This document shows, piece after piece, positions 11,432 through 22,136 of a DNA stretch of 64,000 bases. Within the stretch, counting starts at the first letter, position 1. Each line of letters begins with the position of its first letter. The notes under the pieces are model-generated. The model saw only the letters and a program-made list of their open reading frames with translations, ran no database searches and was not told the DNA's origin. The DNA is from Siphonodentalium dalli. Taxonomy: Eukaryota; Mollusca; Scaphopoda; Gadilida; Siphonodentaliidae. The stretch covers positions 134,873,587 to 134,937,586 of the forward strand of contig CP136061.1 in assembly GCA_032622095.1 (NCBI GenBank), in the 5' to 3' direction. Position numbers and translations under genes: made by a program.

Positions 11432-11670
11432 TCGGGTGCGTGAAACTGATAAATTAGTACTCATACGCTATGTCAACTGGGAAAATTTAGCATTCTACTA
11501 ACATCGCCCAAAATCTCAAAGAAATCGACCATACAACTCCATAGAAAACACAGTCTGAACTACGCTCAATTGTAAATATTTACATCTCGATTTGGGGCGC
11601 AAAAATCGCCGATAAACTAACGCAAATGATTTCGCCATCGATACTCATTGCATTTAATAAATATATAGAC
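11432..11670. repeat. Dispersed repeat, inverted partner at 38,440-38,676
   Basis: CTCGGGTGCGTGAAACTGATAA, ACATCGCC.AAAAT, GTCGATTT-type words, CTCCATAGAAAACA, CTGAACTACGCTCA, GATAAACTAACG and TGCATTTAAT all reappear in reverse complement between 38,440 and 38,676. This makes a repeat of about 235 bp present twice in opposite orientation. No termini with target duplications were found. Confidence 0.7.
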
Positions 11671-11989
11671 TGACGGTGTGTGTTGTAAATTTGGATTAAT
11701 ATTCATAAACATTACTAATTTGAGCAAGATTATTCTCCATTTCTATTTGATCACCCAACCGGATTGTTTCACATAACTTTAACACTATACTGCCATATCA
11801 TTGTCTTATACTTGCTTGTAAAATATGTGTTCCAAATATACGTGCAGTTCATTGTTCTGATTAGCCATCTCTGTACTAAATGGATTCTCTCATCAGTTAA
11901 AAAAGTATACATTGGGATGGTCTATTTTTCACGTGGAGGGATGTTCAGAAAAATGGGCAGACGACAGGAAGACGAAAAAATAATACATT

Positions 11990-12085
11990 GGTAAGAAATG
12001 TTCAGATAATAAATTCACCAAACAGCCGTATTGTTGAACTTATTATCGGAATATTCCCCAAGGGAACTGCTCATCAATGCATGAG
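11990..12085. repeat. Small dispersed repeat with internal inverted motif
   Basis: TTGGTAAGAAATGTTCAGATAATAAATTCA and the facing TTGAACTTATTATCGGAATAT, then CCCAAGGGAAC and ATGAGTATTTA, are shared with 26,250-26,330 and 30,478-30,570. The inward-facing TTCAGATAATAAGTTCAA pair makes each copy a hairpin. Three copies in one window imply a small dispersed family. Confidence 0.6.
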
Positions 12086-12399
12086 TATTTAACAAAGAAA
12101 GGGGTAACGAACTATAATTTTACTAATGTGAGGGTAGTTACTGAGGGGAAATGCAGCTTCAATCCAGATCGAAATTCCCCCAGATTGAAATTCAGATTGA
12201 AATTCAAAGCTATCGATCGAGTAATTTCTCGAAGCTGATCGTTCTTTGGATTCTCGTATGGAAAGTATCAAAAATACCAAGTTTCAGCTCGATCCAGCCA
12301 TAAACAGTACCAGTTCTCTTCAACACCACCTCTCAAATAATGGACGCGATATCTGAGAAAAAGTGAAAGTAATCACTTTTGACCCATAATTCGAGATAG

Positions 12400-12670
12400 C
12401 GCGCACGAATTGGCACAAAACAAAGAACTTAAGGCAAAACAAATTAGAGTTTGAATTTGAATTTCGAACTTCGAATTTCAATCGAAGTTCACGCGAATCT
12501 CCACCGAATTTCGAACCTCGAACTTCGATCCAACTTCACGAACCCCTTTATCTCATCTATTACAAGTCTAGAGAATGTTTTTTTTTTACTTTTTTTTTTT
12601 ACTAATTCCGTGTGAAAACCTGTCTGCTATAAAACCTAAAAACAGTTAATCGAGAGTGGTCTACTGCTAT
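12400..12670. repeat. Degenerate GAATTTCGAA-type repeats and T runs
   Basis: Overlapping GAATTTGAATTTCGAAC and CGAACTTCGAAT words make a low-complexity stretch (about 12,440-12,535), followed by two T runs (12,576-12,599). No function can be assigned. Confidence 0.5.
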
Positions 12671-12727
12671 ATTCCTCCACAACCAAGGGGTCAACAATTC
12701 CTCCGCAACCAAGGGGTCAACAATTCC
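12671..12727. repeat. 26-bp tandem repeat, 2.2 copies
   Basis: ATTCCTCC(A/G)CAACCAAGGG plus GTCAACA occurs twice in direct tandem with one mismatch, followed by a partial third copy. Confidence 0.9.
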
Positions 12728-13335
12728 ATTAGTAATGAATTAAATTCAAGTCATAATGTCTGATCTGAACATGAATTTTATAATCAAACACCTCATCCTC
12801 GTATGTTAATCAGAGTAAGTTGTGTATGTTATCATCAGCTGGATTCTGGCGAATCGGAAGCTCCCTGGAGCTCCGAGTGTTATCGTTAGTATGTATCCAG
12901 CCTTCTAGCGGTCTAGAATCGGTGTACGCAAACTGACATCACCACAATGCGTTACTCAAGGTGGTACTCCTATAACCGGAAGCTCAACTAATTTCAAGAC
13001 CACACGTATTCATTTCTGGTCATCCCGAAAACTGTTGGCCATGTATATCTCTATACCGGTGAGGTCCACACATGTGCACTTCCAATAAATCTCACAGAAG
13101 GCCCCATGCACGCTAACCGTTATTGCGGAATAAAATCAATTATATATATAGGGACAACTGCCCCTCATGCCCTCCAGGTTGTGCATTGGGGCACACAGTG
13201 CCCTTTCATTCTTCATAGATTAGCAAGTAATAATTCATGCAATGTAAGTCACCTAAAACAGCATTGTTATATGGTCCGAGGAGAAAAAATATAACCATTC
13301 CAGTATCTTAATAACGCTTGGACCTCGAAGGTGCT
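12728..13335. other. No recognisable gene
   Basis: Short open frames only. Nothing supportable besides its position directly left of the split MITE. Confidence 0.5.
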
Positions 13336-13339
13336 TTAA

Positions 13340-13579
13340 AGATACGGGCGGCGTTGGCGGTGGGTATGCTGTTCAAATATTCACCTCCGTCAAAAACCAC
13401 CATAAACAGAAAGAATAGTAAAATATAGATAGACTTTGTTCTTATCCCAATCAAAATTATGGCATAAACAGTATGTTATTGTCAATTGTTTTTCCTTTGT
13501 TATGTAAACAAAAGAAAAAAACGTTACGTTTCCTGGCTTTTGTTTAGATCCGGATATGGTAAACATAAAGAGCGTTATT
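13340..13579 (-). mobile_element. TTAA MITE family I, right half of a split copy
   Basis: It starts AGATACGGGCGGCGTT after TTAA (13,336-13,339) and matches the reverse complement of the reference copy (59,491-60,014) from its right end to the AAAGAGCGTTATT motif in the middle. Homology stops abruptly at 13,577-13,579 and resumes at 22,923-22,925. The missing half in the correct orientation lies there, so this is one MITE interrupted by a 9.34-kb insertion. Confidence 0.9.
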
Positions 13580-14328
13580 ACTTGCACCAGTCCATGCTGG
13601 ACGCAAGTAATGTTTCGGCCCGGATCTCTGTTTATCTGTTTATCTGTATGTTTATTTGTCTGTCCTTCCGCGAACATGTTACGTCATATCGGAAGTACAT
13701 ACTGTAAATAATGCACAGGCTAATTATGAAATGGTTGCATCAATTGTAATTAAAATCCACATATATACTTAATTTGCATCGTTATCTGGTTTTATTTTGG
13801 AAATAAATCGTACATAAATGAACAATATTGAATAATTTCTTTCTGGAAACCGATCAAGACGCCATGACGCCACGACGCACATCAGGTCGTCACGAGCTAC
13901 ATGGGCGCGCAAAATACCAGACATGATTGCGTCGATGTCCAGACAGCTGAGACTCGTATTACACGGACTGGCTAAACCATTCCATCTGCATGCCAACAAC
14001 TTATTATAAATTATATATTTACTGCATGTAAACAAAAGTGGGCAATTAGTCCAGGAGATATTGGTCGACCTCTGCCACCCCCCACCAGGACTTAACTTTA
14101 CCCCACTAATTTTCTTCCTTAAAAGGGAACTGTTAATAAAACTTTTTGTTCAGTAAAATAAACTATATATACCAGTGTCATAATGTAGAATTAAGGTTAC
14201 TAAAAACGAATCATATTCGAAAACACCAACTTATAGCGTAAAAATCGAGATTTTAATGCCTTTTTGACGTCGAAAATAATAAGGAAAAACTAAAAAGCCA
14301 CTCGCCAGTTTTATGTGCACAAAGAAGC

Positions 14329-14348
14329 GTGACGTCAATGTGGGAACG
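14329..14348 (+). promoter_or_regulatory. CRE-like TGACGTCA in left arm
   Basis: The palindrome TGACGTCA within GTGACGTCAATGTGGGAA is mirrored in the right arm at 20,234-20,241 within GTGACGTCAAAGTGGGAA. Conservation of this block in otherwise diverged arms suggests an inward-facing promoter element. CREB/ATF sites have this core; its use here is inference. Confidence 0.4.
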
Positions 14349-14414
14349 CAACTTTTTTTCGGATGATGAAATAAGACGTAAACATGTCCACGTGTTTTCT
14401 CATTTGTTTTGTTA

Positions 14415-15790
14415 ATGGCGACTTACGATACAAATCTACTATTTTCAACAATTTGGACATTTAGAAAGTATTGATTACTGAAGTGTGTAATCATATAATA
14501 TCACGGAGTTGTGCTTGGACTATACGTTGGACGCTGTTTTGAGAATTTACGATGAATATTGTGAATTGGATTTTCGATTCTGGACAGTCACAGTGGAGGT
14601 TGACGTTTCGCAATTGAAACAAATTGACACTTTTATTGACAGATTTATGTTTTAGAGGAATGTTTATCAACCAAGAATCAAAATTATTTGACTGTAATGT
14701 GCATAGAACAGTTGTCTGCAGTTTTCAACACATTCTTGGTGGAAAAAGATTCTAAAACTACGATGGCAATTTGGGAAGTAAATCACCTATTTTCGATGTT
14801 TTTTTCCGATGGTAATCCGACGTGGGCCGTATTCAACAATGCCAGCAAGGGGCTGATGCTGAACTCTTCCAATTTGATGATTATTTATTATAATTAATAA
14901 ATATTTTTTTTAACCATTTCGCTTGTATATATTCTCCAAAATCAGTTGGACAAGTGTAGGTGAACAACCGATATACATTGTACATACTAGTACAATAATA
15001 GACTGATAGATTCATTCATCGGTCTTCCTGGCACATTGCTCACTGTTGTACATATTGTAAGAGGGGAGACCTCTACATTTCTTGAACATTGTTTAAGAAT
15101 TTGTAGATGTTTATATTGAATATTCTCAGTAAATAATTATTCTGTTTGTTTCAAAAGAAATCAGAATAATTGTTATTGTTTGCAAGTACTAGTATTGGTT
15201 GAAAGATAATTATAGAACAGTTTAGATTGACTCCCCTCTTACCAGATGCATGCTGACTGTGGAAGACCGATCGGTCTATTTAAGCACTTCCGGGCTATTA
15301 TAGATCACTCGGTGATTCACCCAGGTTCGTTGGATGGCTCAAACGATGTTTCCTAAGAAATTTATATATACCCTTAATTTGAACCACACAGTTGATTGTT
15401 TCGTACCATATTTTTTGTCATTTCACACCATATACATTTGTATGTTTCGTTGGTTCCCACAAATGGTAATTGGTCATGCATATGCAGCGTACCATGTGAA
15501 AAATTATTTTAATTTTGTTAACTTAATGAAAGCGAACATGTTTACGATTTAAAGTTACGTGATGATGACAACACGACAATTACATGTAAACATATTTCTT
15601 TCTTTTTTTGCGAAAAAAAAATTAACAAATTGAAATTGTGGCAACAAAGTTAAAGATACATAATCCGAATTAACGCTTGCATATTACTATTTCCTTGGCT
15701 TCGGGTGTAAACATATTTGATTCGAGTCGAGGAACCCACCCGTGTTGAACAAAATGTTGATAAATAACAGGTTTTGGGCAATTGTTTACT
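14415..15790. other. Element interior, no recognisable coding
   Basis: A frame from ATG 14,415 stops after 19 codons, although its AATGGC start context parallels the ATGGCT of the right-arm frame. The frame at 14,688-14,897 has no recognised motif. A weak inverted pair (GATAGATTCATTCATCGGTC near 15,006 and GACCGATCGGTCTATT near 15,265) may mark a small foldback. Confidence 0.4.
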
Positions 15791-15803
15791 ATTGTTGACT
15801 GGT

Positions 15804-15955
15804 TACAGGGGAGGGGGGGTGCGGAAAAAAACTGCAGACACAGGGTGGAAAAAACTGTTTTCTTTGGTTTGGGTACCACCCCCCCCCCCAAAACAGCAAA
15901 AACTGCAGTTTTTTTCCACTGACCAGTTGCCCCCCCCCCCCCCCAGAAAAATCAA
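15804..15955. repeat. G and C homopolymer cluster
   Basis: A G tract (about 15,811-15,819) and C tracts (about 15,880-15,890 and 15,930-15,944) are separated by CTGCAG.TTTTTTCC-type words. The several overlapping open frames here are artefacts of the tracts. A similar cluster lies at 16,560-16,702. Confidence 0.8.
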
Positions 15956-16559
15956 ATCTACCCCAGCCGGACAACAACTCGGTTTGACCGGAAACCGAAA
16001 AAAACTCTGGAGCATACAATTCACGAGAAGGTGCTTGGTAACTTAGTTTAGATTATTATGACTAAAATGGTAATTGTCTACCAGTAGAACGCAGATTTGT
16101 ACCTCGTGATGTCATGACATGTACAAACATGTATATTGGTGATCGCAACGCTATGTATGCACTTTAAAAAATGACAACTAGTCATTACCTCGACTTTGAA
16201 AAAGATGCAAATGAGATGAGTGAGATACCAGCATATAACTGTTTTCTGATACCATTGGAGGAGTAATTGTTTAATACATGGGATAGTTCTGCAGTAAAAA
16301 ATTGCCAGATAAGCGATCGCAGGGTAGAATTCTGCATTCGACTGGTAGACACTGACATAGTCGGCATTATTAAGAGGGTTAATGGGGTCAATATCACATG
16401 TAAACCAAGACAGTGGTTATCCAAAATTGTTTTATGTGGATTGTACTACTCATGTATATATGATTTGGATATTAAGGTTAATCCATATTCTATAAAATGA
16501 GAGAAAATTGAAGTTGTGAGTGTGAAAATACATATTTGGATAAAAATTACATGCAAATT

Positions 16560-16702
16560 TTTTCAGACAACCCTCCCCCCCCCTAAATGAATAAGGAAAA
16601 AAATTACTTGTAATTTTTTTACACCTAGGTACCCCCCACCCCCCACCCCCGGTACGTTGTGTCCCGCAGTTTTTTTCCGCCCCCCCCCCCCCTGCTGGTT
16701 AG
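16560..16702. repeat. Second C-tract cluster
   Basis: C tracts at about 16,572-16,583, 16,632-16,650 and 16,679-16,692, interleaved with A and T runs and GCAGTTTTTTTCC, shared with the 15.8-kb cluster. Confidence 0.75.
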
Positions 16703-17078
16703 CATATTTTTTTTTGCCCATTAATCGATTCTGATAACCGAAGCGGCATTTCAAAAAAATGTTTGTTGTTGGAATCTAATAACATGGGAACCATCGAATC
16801 GGTTTGAGTACCTTTAATGTTATTTAAAAAAAATCATATGGTATACTCAATGGTACAAATTGTCGAAATGATACATGTGCTGGTATGAAATGTCCAGAAC
16901 CCTGGTGCGAAACATCTCTATGTCAAACTTATATGGCACAAAATGTCCAGCAACCTACAGTATTGGCTGTTCAGTCCATTGCACATTATAATTTATTTCC
17001 AAATAAAGGTAATACTAAATATTAAAGCAGCGTTTAGTGTTAAGTTCAATCTTGAACTAATTGTACATGTGATATAGT

Positions 17079-17243
17079 CACAGGGGCTTGTTGTAAAGAA
17101 AACAAGTAAAATTGAGGGTGCCACTTTATCAAACATTATAAATGCATCAATATTCTATTGATATACATGTACATGTAATGCTTTACAAACGCATGTTTTT
17201 GTATTATATATATTTTTACTTGTTTTCTTAACAAGCCCCTGTG
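17079..17243. mobile_element. 165-bp MITE with CACAGGGGCTTGTT ends
   Basis: The ends CACAGGGGCTTGTT and AACAAGCCCCTGTG are perfect inverses, and AAAGAAAACAAGTAAAA extends the pairing after a small bulge. The CAGGGGCTTG start resembles hAT-type termini, but no 8-bp target duplication is visible, so the class is left open. Confidence 0.7.
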
Positions 17244-17715
17244 GGCTGTGGCCTCAGTTTAAGTATAGGAAGCCATGACTTATCTGCGAAAGAGCTCTGG
17301 TCTCTTGTTCACTCATTGTGTGACCACTGAAATCAGAGACGTGGCTAGATAGTCTCCCCATTGGGGAGGGGGTCCACCTTGATACCTGTATGTTACGACA
17401 GCACCCCTTGGAAGGAAGTTTCCTGTTCGAACTTTTGCCCGGTACGGCTTGTTATCAAACTACATTTGTACATGTACTTACCGTAGGTGAATATCACTTC
17501 AATTTGCCTTAAATTGAGTAATATAGTTTTAGGACATCACCAAACAGAGTAATATGATTTCATGACATCACGAATCCGAGTAATATGGCTTTACAACATG
17601 GCATAATTCTATTTCACTGTTAAATAATGCATAGACAATGATTTTTTGTGATGTCACTCATTTGAAAGAGTTGTCCATACATGTAGTACACTGTTACTAA
17701 GAGGCAAACTAATTA

Positions 17716-18345
17716 ATGTTATGGATAGGGTATTACTTGGTTGGTTTGATATTATAGGCCTGATTTCAGCCCTCGGTAACCTCATATCAGCCTTCGACCT
17801 TCGATGTCAGGCTGATAGTGATATGAGGTTACCTTAGGCTGATATCAGGCCTAATATCAAACCAACCAACAAATGTCCTCTAATTATTATATAACTAGCA
17901 GGGTGATCAGTCGTTGCCCAGGTTAATGCTCCCACTTTTTTACTCTGACCCCAATACCATCACTGTAGACATTTCTAATCTGCACCATTATGATGATTAT
18001 CTTTCTCATAAGAAATAACAAATTAATAGATATGTTTAGGGTATTACATATACTTGGTTGGTTTGAATATATAGGCCTGATTTCAGACCCCTCAGTAACC
18101 TCATATCAGCCTTCGATGTTAGGCTGATTGCGATATGAGGTTACCTCAGGCCGATATTTGGTCTAATATCAAACCAACAAAGTAATATCCTCTAAATATT
18201 ATGTAACTAGCCGGGTCGTTACCCATGTTAATGCAGTGTGGTATTGTTTTGCCCCTCCCACTTGTTGTCCCTTACCCCAATACCGTCAAGTGCTGTATAC
18301 ATTTCTAATCTGCACAATTATGTTGATTATCTTTCTCGTTAGAAA
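17716..18345. repeat. Tandem duplication (about 310 bp) with palindromes
   Basis: Two collinear units, 17,716-18,018 and 18,024-18,345, share GGGTATTAC, a palindrome of about 130 bp, TCCTCTAA.TATTAT.TAACTAGC.GGGT, ACCCCAATACC and CATTTCTAATCTGCAC.ATTATG. The palindromes (17,737-17,870 and 18,053-18,180) have arms starting TTGGTTGGTTTGATATTA, with CTCATATCAGCCTTCG inside. The palindrome looks like a foldback MITE that was copied together with its flank. Confidence 0.85.
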
Positions 18346-18989
18346 TTGCCCCTGTTAGACCCCTTTGGAGCCATCTAGAAGGTCCCTCGTGAATTAATAT
18401 AGAATAGACATTCACAAATATAGGTATAGATAAAGATTTTTTAAGAAGTTCCCGGACCCCTGTGGTTGTAATTAGAATGCACTCAGAGATTCTGACTTCA
18501 AACTTGTACCACCTTCTAATTTACATGTACCGGTAGTATTGCTTGATAAGTTGATAGACATGTGTTGATTTGATTTGGGTTGAAAGATTAGAAAATCAGT
18601 GCCCCCCCCCCCTCTCAAAATTATCATTTAAGGAATAATCTTGGTTTTTAATGTAATTACAGTTTAAAGATGGTCTATCTCTCCCTAAACCAAGTTTTAT
18701 ATGCAGCAGTTTCCTGAAATATGTATGAAATGTCCGGAAATGCTTCTATCTGACAATATTGATTTTATTTTATATTTTCTGGTATATTAGATACATACAC
18801 ATGTACAACTAATTTGGGACATTTTAAAATGTTTGGAGTGTAGCAAGTGGGAGAACTCTATCTCAGATCGGCTGAAAGTTTTATGACATGACGGTTTGTT
18901 GTAAAAATAGTAACGAAAAATATGTCCCAATTGATAATCACATTATATAAGAAATTGAATGCCCTCATAGTGGGGAACATCTACATGTA

Positions 18990-19218
18990 TACCAAATTTC
19001 ATGGATCGTCTTAAGTCGTTTCGCACCATATTTTTTGTAGTTTTTGTCGTTTCGCACCATGGTGGAAATCAATTCGTCTTTTGATACCAATGATACCATA
19101 TCACTATACATGTACATGTATGTCACACCATAGGGAAACAAATAAATGATTTTCTGCAAAGTACGAAATAAAAAAAAGTAACCAAAAAATATGGTATGAA
19201 ACGACCATGGTATCGGAT
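18990..19218. repeat. Inverted GTCGTTTCGCACCAT motifs
   Basis: TCGTTTCGCACCATATTTTTTG occurs at 19,017 and again as GTCGTTTCGCACCAT at 19,048; the inverse CAAAAAATATGGTATGAAACGACC is at about 19,184-19,207. A related TCGTACCATATTTTTTGTCATTTC is at 15,400, so this word is dispersed within the element. Confidence 0.55.
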
Positions 19219-20001
19219 AGTGAAATAATGAAGAAGTCACTATAGTTGTATATCATTTATATGGTCACAATATATATAATGCAACGTGAAAGTTGATATG
19301 ACATCTGTTCTGTTCGACTTCAGGTGTACTCAATTTCTGCTCCGGCAATGTTCAGAATCCTATCCATTGATAATCCAACGACACTGGTATGAAGCGTCTA
19401 GAACTTAGAATCCATATTTGATATAAATTATAAATCCTTCAGACATTCAGTGTTACCGATCTCCATTCTCCAGAATCAACAACTGACTGTTCAAGGCGGT
19501 TCCACTCAATGGTTGTTTTTAAGAAGTCATCGTAATGACTAATGAGTAATGTACAGTGCTAGTACGCAGTAATTGAACGATTCTCTGATGGTGCTGTTAG
19601 TGTTAGCACTTGTTGAACACCTCCTAAGTTCTCCACCAGATTTTGACAGACACTCCCTGCCACACTGAGGACAGTAACGGTACTAACACTCACACTGACA
19701 GTGAATAGGCCTACTGGTAGTCGAATATCTACGGGATACTAAAGATATAGTCAATTTTGGACTAGCCTACTGCAGTACTGGTACAGTGGTACTGGTAGTG
19801 GTAGTGAATAAGTGATGCAGTCCTCAAATTTGGTTGCTTTATTTTCCTTGTCTTCTTCGAATTTTTTTTTTAGAGTTAGATGTAGATTATTCATTTGTAG
19901 AACAACAATCAATTATCATGACAATCGTCGTCAACAACGAATGACATTGATAATTTGATCGATTCAATGATTGTTGACATTGTGACTGTGACTTGGTGAA
20001 T
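19219..20001. other. Element interior, no recognisable feature
   Basis: Short repeats of GTACTGGTA and AGTACTG (about 19,690-19,810) are visible. No coding signal was identified. Confidence 0.4.
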
Positions 20002-20271
20002 TTAAATTTTAAGTCTCGCTGTCCTTGCTATCTTCGTCGGCTGGTTCGTGTAAAATGGGCCAATATTCAAACGCAAGCCATCAAAGGCATCTTCAGTATC
20101 TGCCATAGATGCAGTATCCTCCGCAACACGTAACTCGTCGTCATTTTCGTGATCAGAGTCACTTTCAGACGCGGAAATAATCTGTGCAGAAGCCATTTTT
20201 CGTAAACAGTTCGTCTGCAAGGGTATTCCCACTTTGACGTCACGGGTTTTGCGGTCACGTGACTCGAGCAA
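20002..20271 (-). pseudogene. Acidic serine-rich TE protein N-terminus
   Basis: The frame holds 89 codons; a likely start is the internal Met at 20,196 (MASAQIISASESDSDHEND). The conserved GTGACGTCAA block lies upstream in the arm, so the first 25 codons may be promoter. The Ser/Asp/Glu-rich N-terminus resembles the leader of TE-encoded proteins with a P2X7-type intracellular domain, but this is weak. A frameshift near 20,055 is plausible. The current frame ends in a basic tail, whereas the neighbouring frame reads PILHEPADEDSKDSE, matching the acidic character upstream. No zinc-binding or catalytic motif follows. This is a fragment of a transposon gene reading out of the right arm. Confidence 0.4.
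20234..20241 (-). promoter_or_regulatory. CRE-like TGACGTCA in right arm
   Basis: Mirror partner of the site at 14,330. It lies about 40 bp upstream of the Met at 20,196 on the minus strand, a position suitable for a core promoter or proximal element. Confidence 0.4.
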
Positions 20272-20433
20272 AATCAGCTAAGAAATAATAATCGATTTTT
20301 AAAAGTCGCTAAAAACACGTTTATCGATAAAATTATATCTAATTTTTTATTGGATGTTATATTTGAACCTTATTCACACCAAACTAGCGATATAACATTG
20401 AAATGATAAACATTTAACAGTTCCCATTTAAGG

Positions 20434-22054
20434 TCTCCTCTAATTTTTTTCACTTGTTAACAAGAAAAAATAGTGGCCGCAGAGACTCCAGACAAGATGG
20501 CGTCCATCATGGTGGCCATTTTTTTTAAATGCACCAGGTCTCTTTGATCGCCATTATAGTAAAGATGATAGCACATGCGGTCCTGTTTTCTGCTCGATTC
20601 GTTATGCTAATATACAACCCTTACAAATTAGCCAAAAATCCGACACCAGAATCCAATATGACGGCCAAGATGGCCGCCGAAATGTGAAAATATGCTGTTT
20701 TTCTGACATGTTACCACCCTTCGTTTGTCTCTGTGGAAAATTGTTTGCATCTTTGCGTCATGTTATACATTTATCATATAGAGGAGTCATTGGCGAATAC
20801 ATGGGGTCCATAATATACATTCATTGCGGGATATTTTTGTCCGATATCACGTTTTCCCGAATGCCGGTATAATAGGTCAAAGCCGAATATACGTTAATAA
20901 AGCGATGTAATGTTTCGAATCAATGAATGTTATTGCTATTATAACAACACCCATGCATATATATGTGCAGGAGATACTCAAGCTAGGATTCCACTTATAC
21001 CTAAGTTGAGGAATATTTACCCAAATCCAAGATGGCGTCCAAAATGGCCACCAGAAATAAAAATTCGCCGAAAATCGCCGATTTTAACATCAGTGAACAT
21101 TATTGTCATGACAACCCCACACCTGCTTACTATTGTGAGTTGGGAACACTTAGGCGAAGAACTTTCCTTGTACCGTATCCAAATAAAAGTCCCCCAAATC
21201 CAAAATGGCGCCCACAATGGCGGACAGATTTTGAAAAATCACAGAAATTCCCTCATATTCACATCATTTGGCATTATTGTCGAGACAACTCCACCCATGC
21301 TTACAATTGAGTTGGAAATACTGAGGTGAAGTAATTACATTACATCTAATGCAAGAAATGGTTTTCCAAATCGAAGATGGCGGCCAAAATGGCGACCGAA
21401 ATTTGAAAACAAGTCTACATTCCTTTACTTTCTTACTATGGGCGTTATTGTTTCGCGATTTCTATCCACCATTACATGTTGATATGTATGAATTATTCAT
21501 TAGGGTTTGGCAAGTGATACTCACAGTCAATATGGCGGCCAAACTGGCGGGCAGAAATTGAAAAGAAGCCGAAATTATCACATACTAATTTCAACTTTTT
21601 GTCATAATATTGATTTGTATAAACGAAACGGTACATAATATAAGCCATCTATTAGTTCCAATGTAAGTCGTAGCCTTTTGGAAGGATGAAAACCCACAAT
21701 CGCGATGTGGCATTTCAAAATCCATTCTCCACTAAGGGCTCATACTGGCCGTAACCGTATATGGGTGCGCCGAATAGTCATATTATGACTTCCAAGAATC
21801 AAAACAACAGTACCTGAGCTTATTCTGAATTACCACATTCAGCATTATCTAAACTCGTTTCCGTCTCTTCGTCAGATTAATCTAAGAGTTGTATATTAGC
21901 ATAACGAATCGAGCGGAAAACAAGACGGCATGTGACATCGTCTTTACTATAACGGCGATCAAAGAGACCTCGTGCATTTAAAAAAAATGGCCACCATGAT
22001 GGACGCCATCTTGTCTGGAGTCTCTGCGGCCACTTTTTTTTTCTTGTTAAAGAA
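20434..22054. mobile_element. 1.6-kb foldback element rich in AAGATGGCG
   Basis: The arms 20,434-20,618 and about 21,889-22,054 are inverted copies: TTAACAAGAAAAAA, GTGGCCGCAGAGACTCCAG, ACAAGATGGCGTCCATCATG, GGTCTCTTTGATCGCC, TCGATTCGTTATGCTAATAT. The interior has diverged repeats of roughly 170 bp, each with one or two ATGGCGGCC-like words. It sits inside the right terminal region of the 14.0-22.1 kb element, hence is younger than it. No coding capacity is recognised; the open frames at 20,910-21,329 run across the repeats. Confidence 0.75.
20930..21565. repeat. Diverged tandem units of about 170 bp
   Basis: Successive units share AACATTATTGTCATGACAAC-type, CCCATGCTTACAATTGAGTTG, CC.AATCCAAGATGGCG.CCAAAATGGC and GAAATTTGAAAA blocks. 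The best-conserved part is the AAGATGGCGGCC.AAATGGCG pair (about 21,029, 21,203, 21,374 and 21,528). Confidence 0.65.
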
Positions 22055-22136
22055 GGAAGAAAATTAGTGGGGTGAAGTTAAGTCCTGGGGGGTGCAGAGG
22101 TCGACCAATATCTCCTGGACTAAATAGTACTGCCCA

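Larger units (their letters stand above)
14039..22136. mobile_element. TIR-bounded DNA element nested in the insertion
   Basis: The arms 14,039-14,120 and 22,055-22,136 are inverted copies: AGTCCAGGAGATATTGGTCG, CCTCTGC, CACCCCCCA, CCAGGACTTAACTT, ACCCCACTAATTTTCTTCCTT. The inverted match continues on the right only after skipping 20,434-22,054: CCTTAAA.GGGAACTGTTAA at 14,118 pairs with 20,412-20,434. Both arms carry GTGACGTCAA.GTGGGAA about 200 bp further in (14,329 and 20,231). So a 6.5-kb element took a 1.6-kb insertion in or beside its right terminal repeat. The only plausible coding relic is the acidic N-terminal frame at 20,002-20,271. The superfamily is unknown; target duplications were not resolved. 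Confidence 0.6.

Noticed and set aside
15774-16046. Overlapping Gly/Pro-rich frames on both strands
   Set aside because: They come from G and C homopolymer tracts, overlap in several frames and have no domain.
17079-17243. hAT MITE assignment from CAGGGG ends
   Set aside because: No 8-bp target duplication is visible, so only an unclassified MITE is reported.
20910-21329. 139-codon open frame as a gene
   Set aside because: It runs across diverged AAGATGGCG repeat units and has no recognisable motif.
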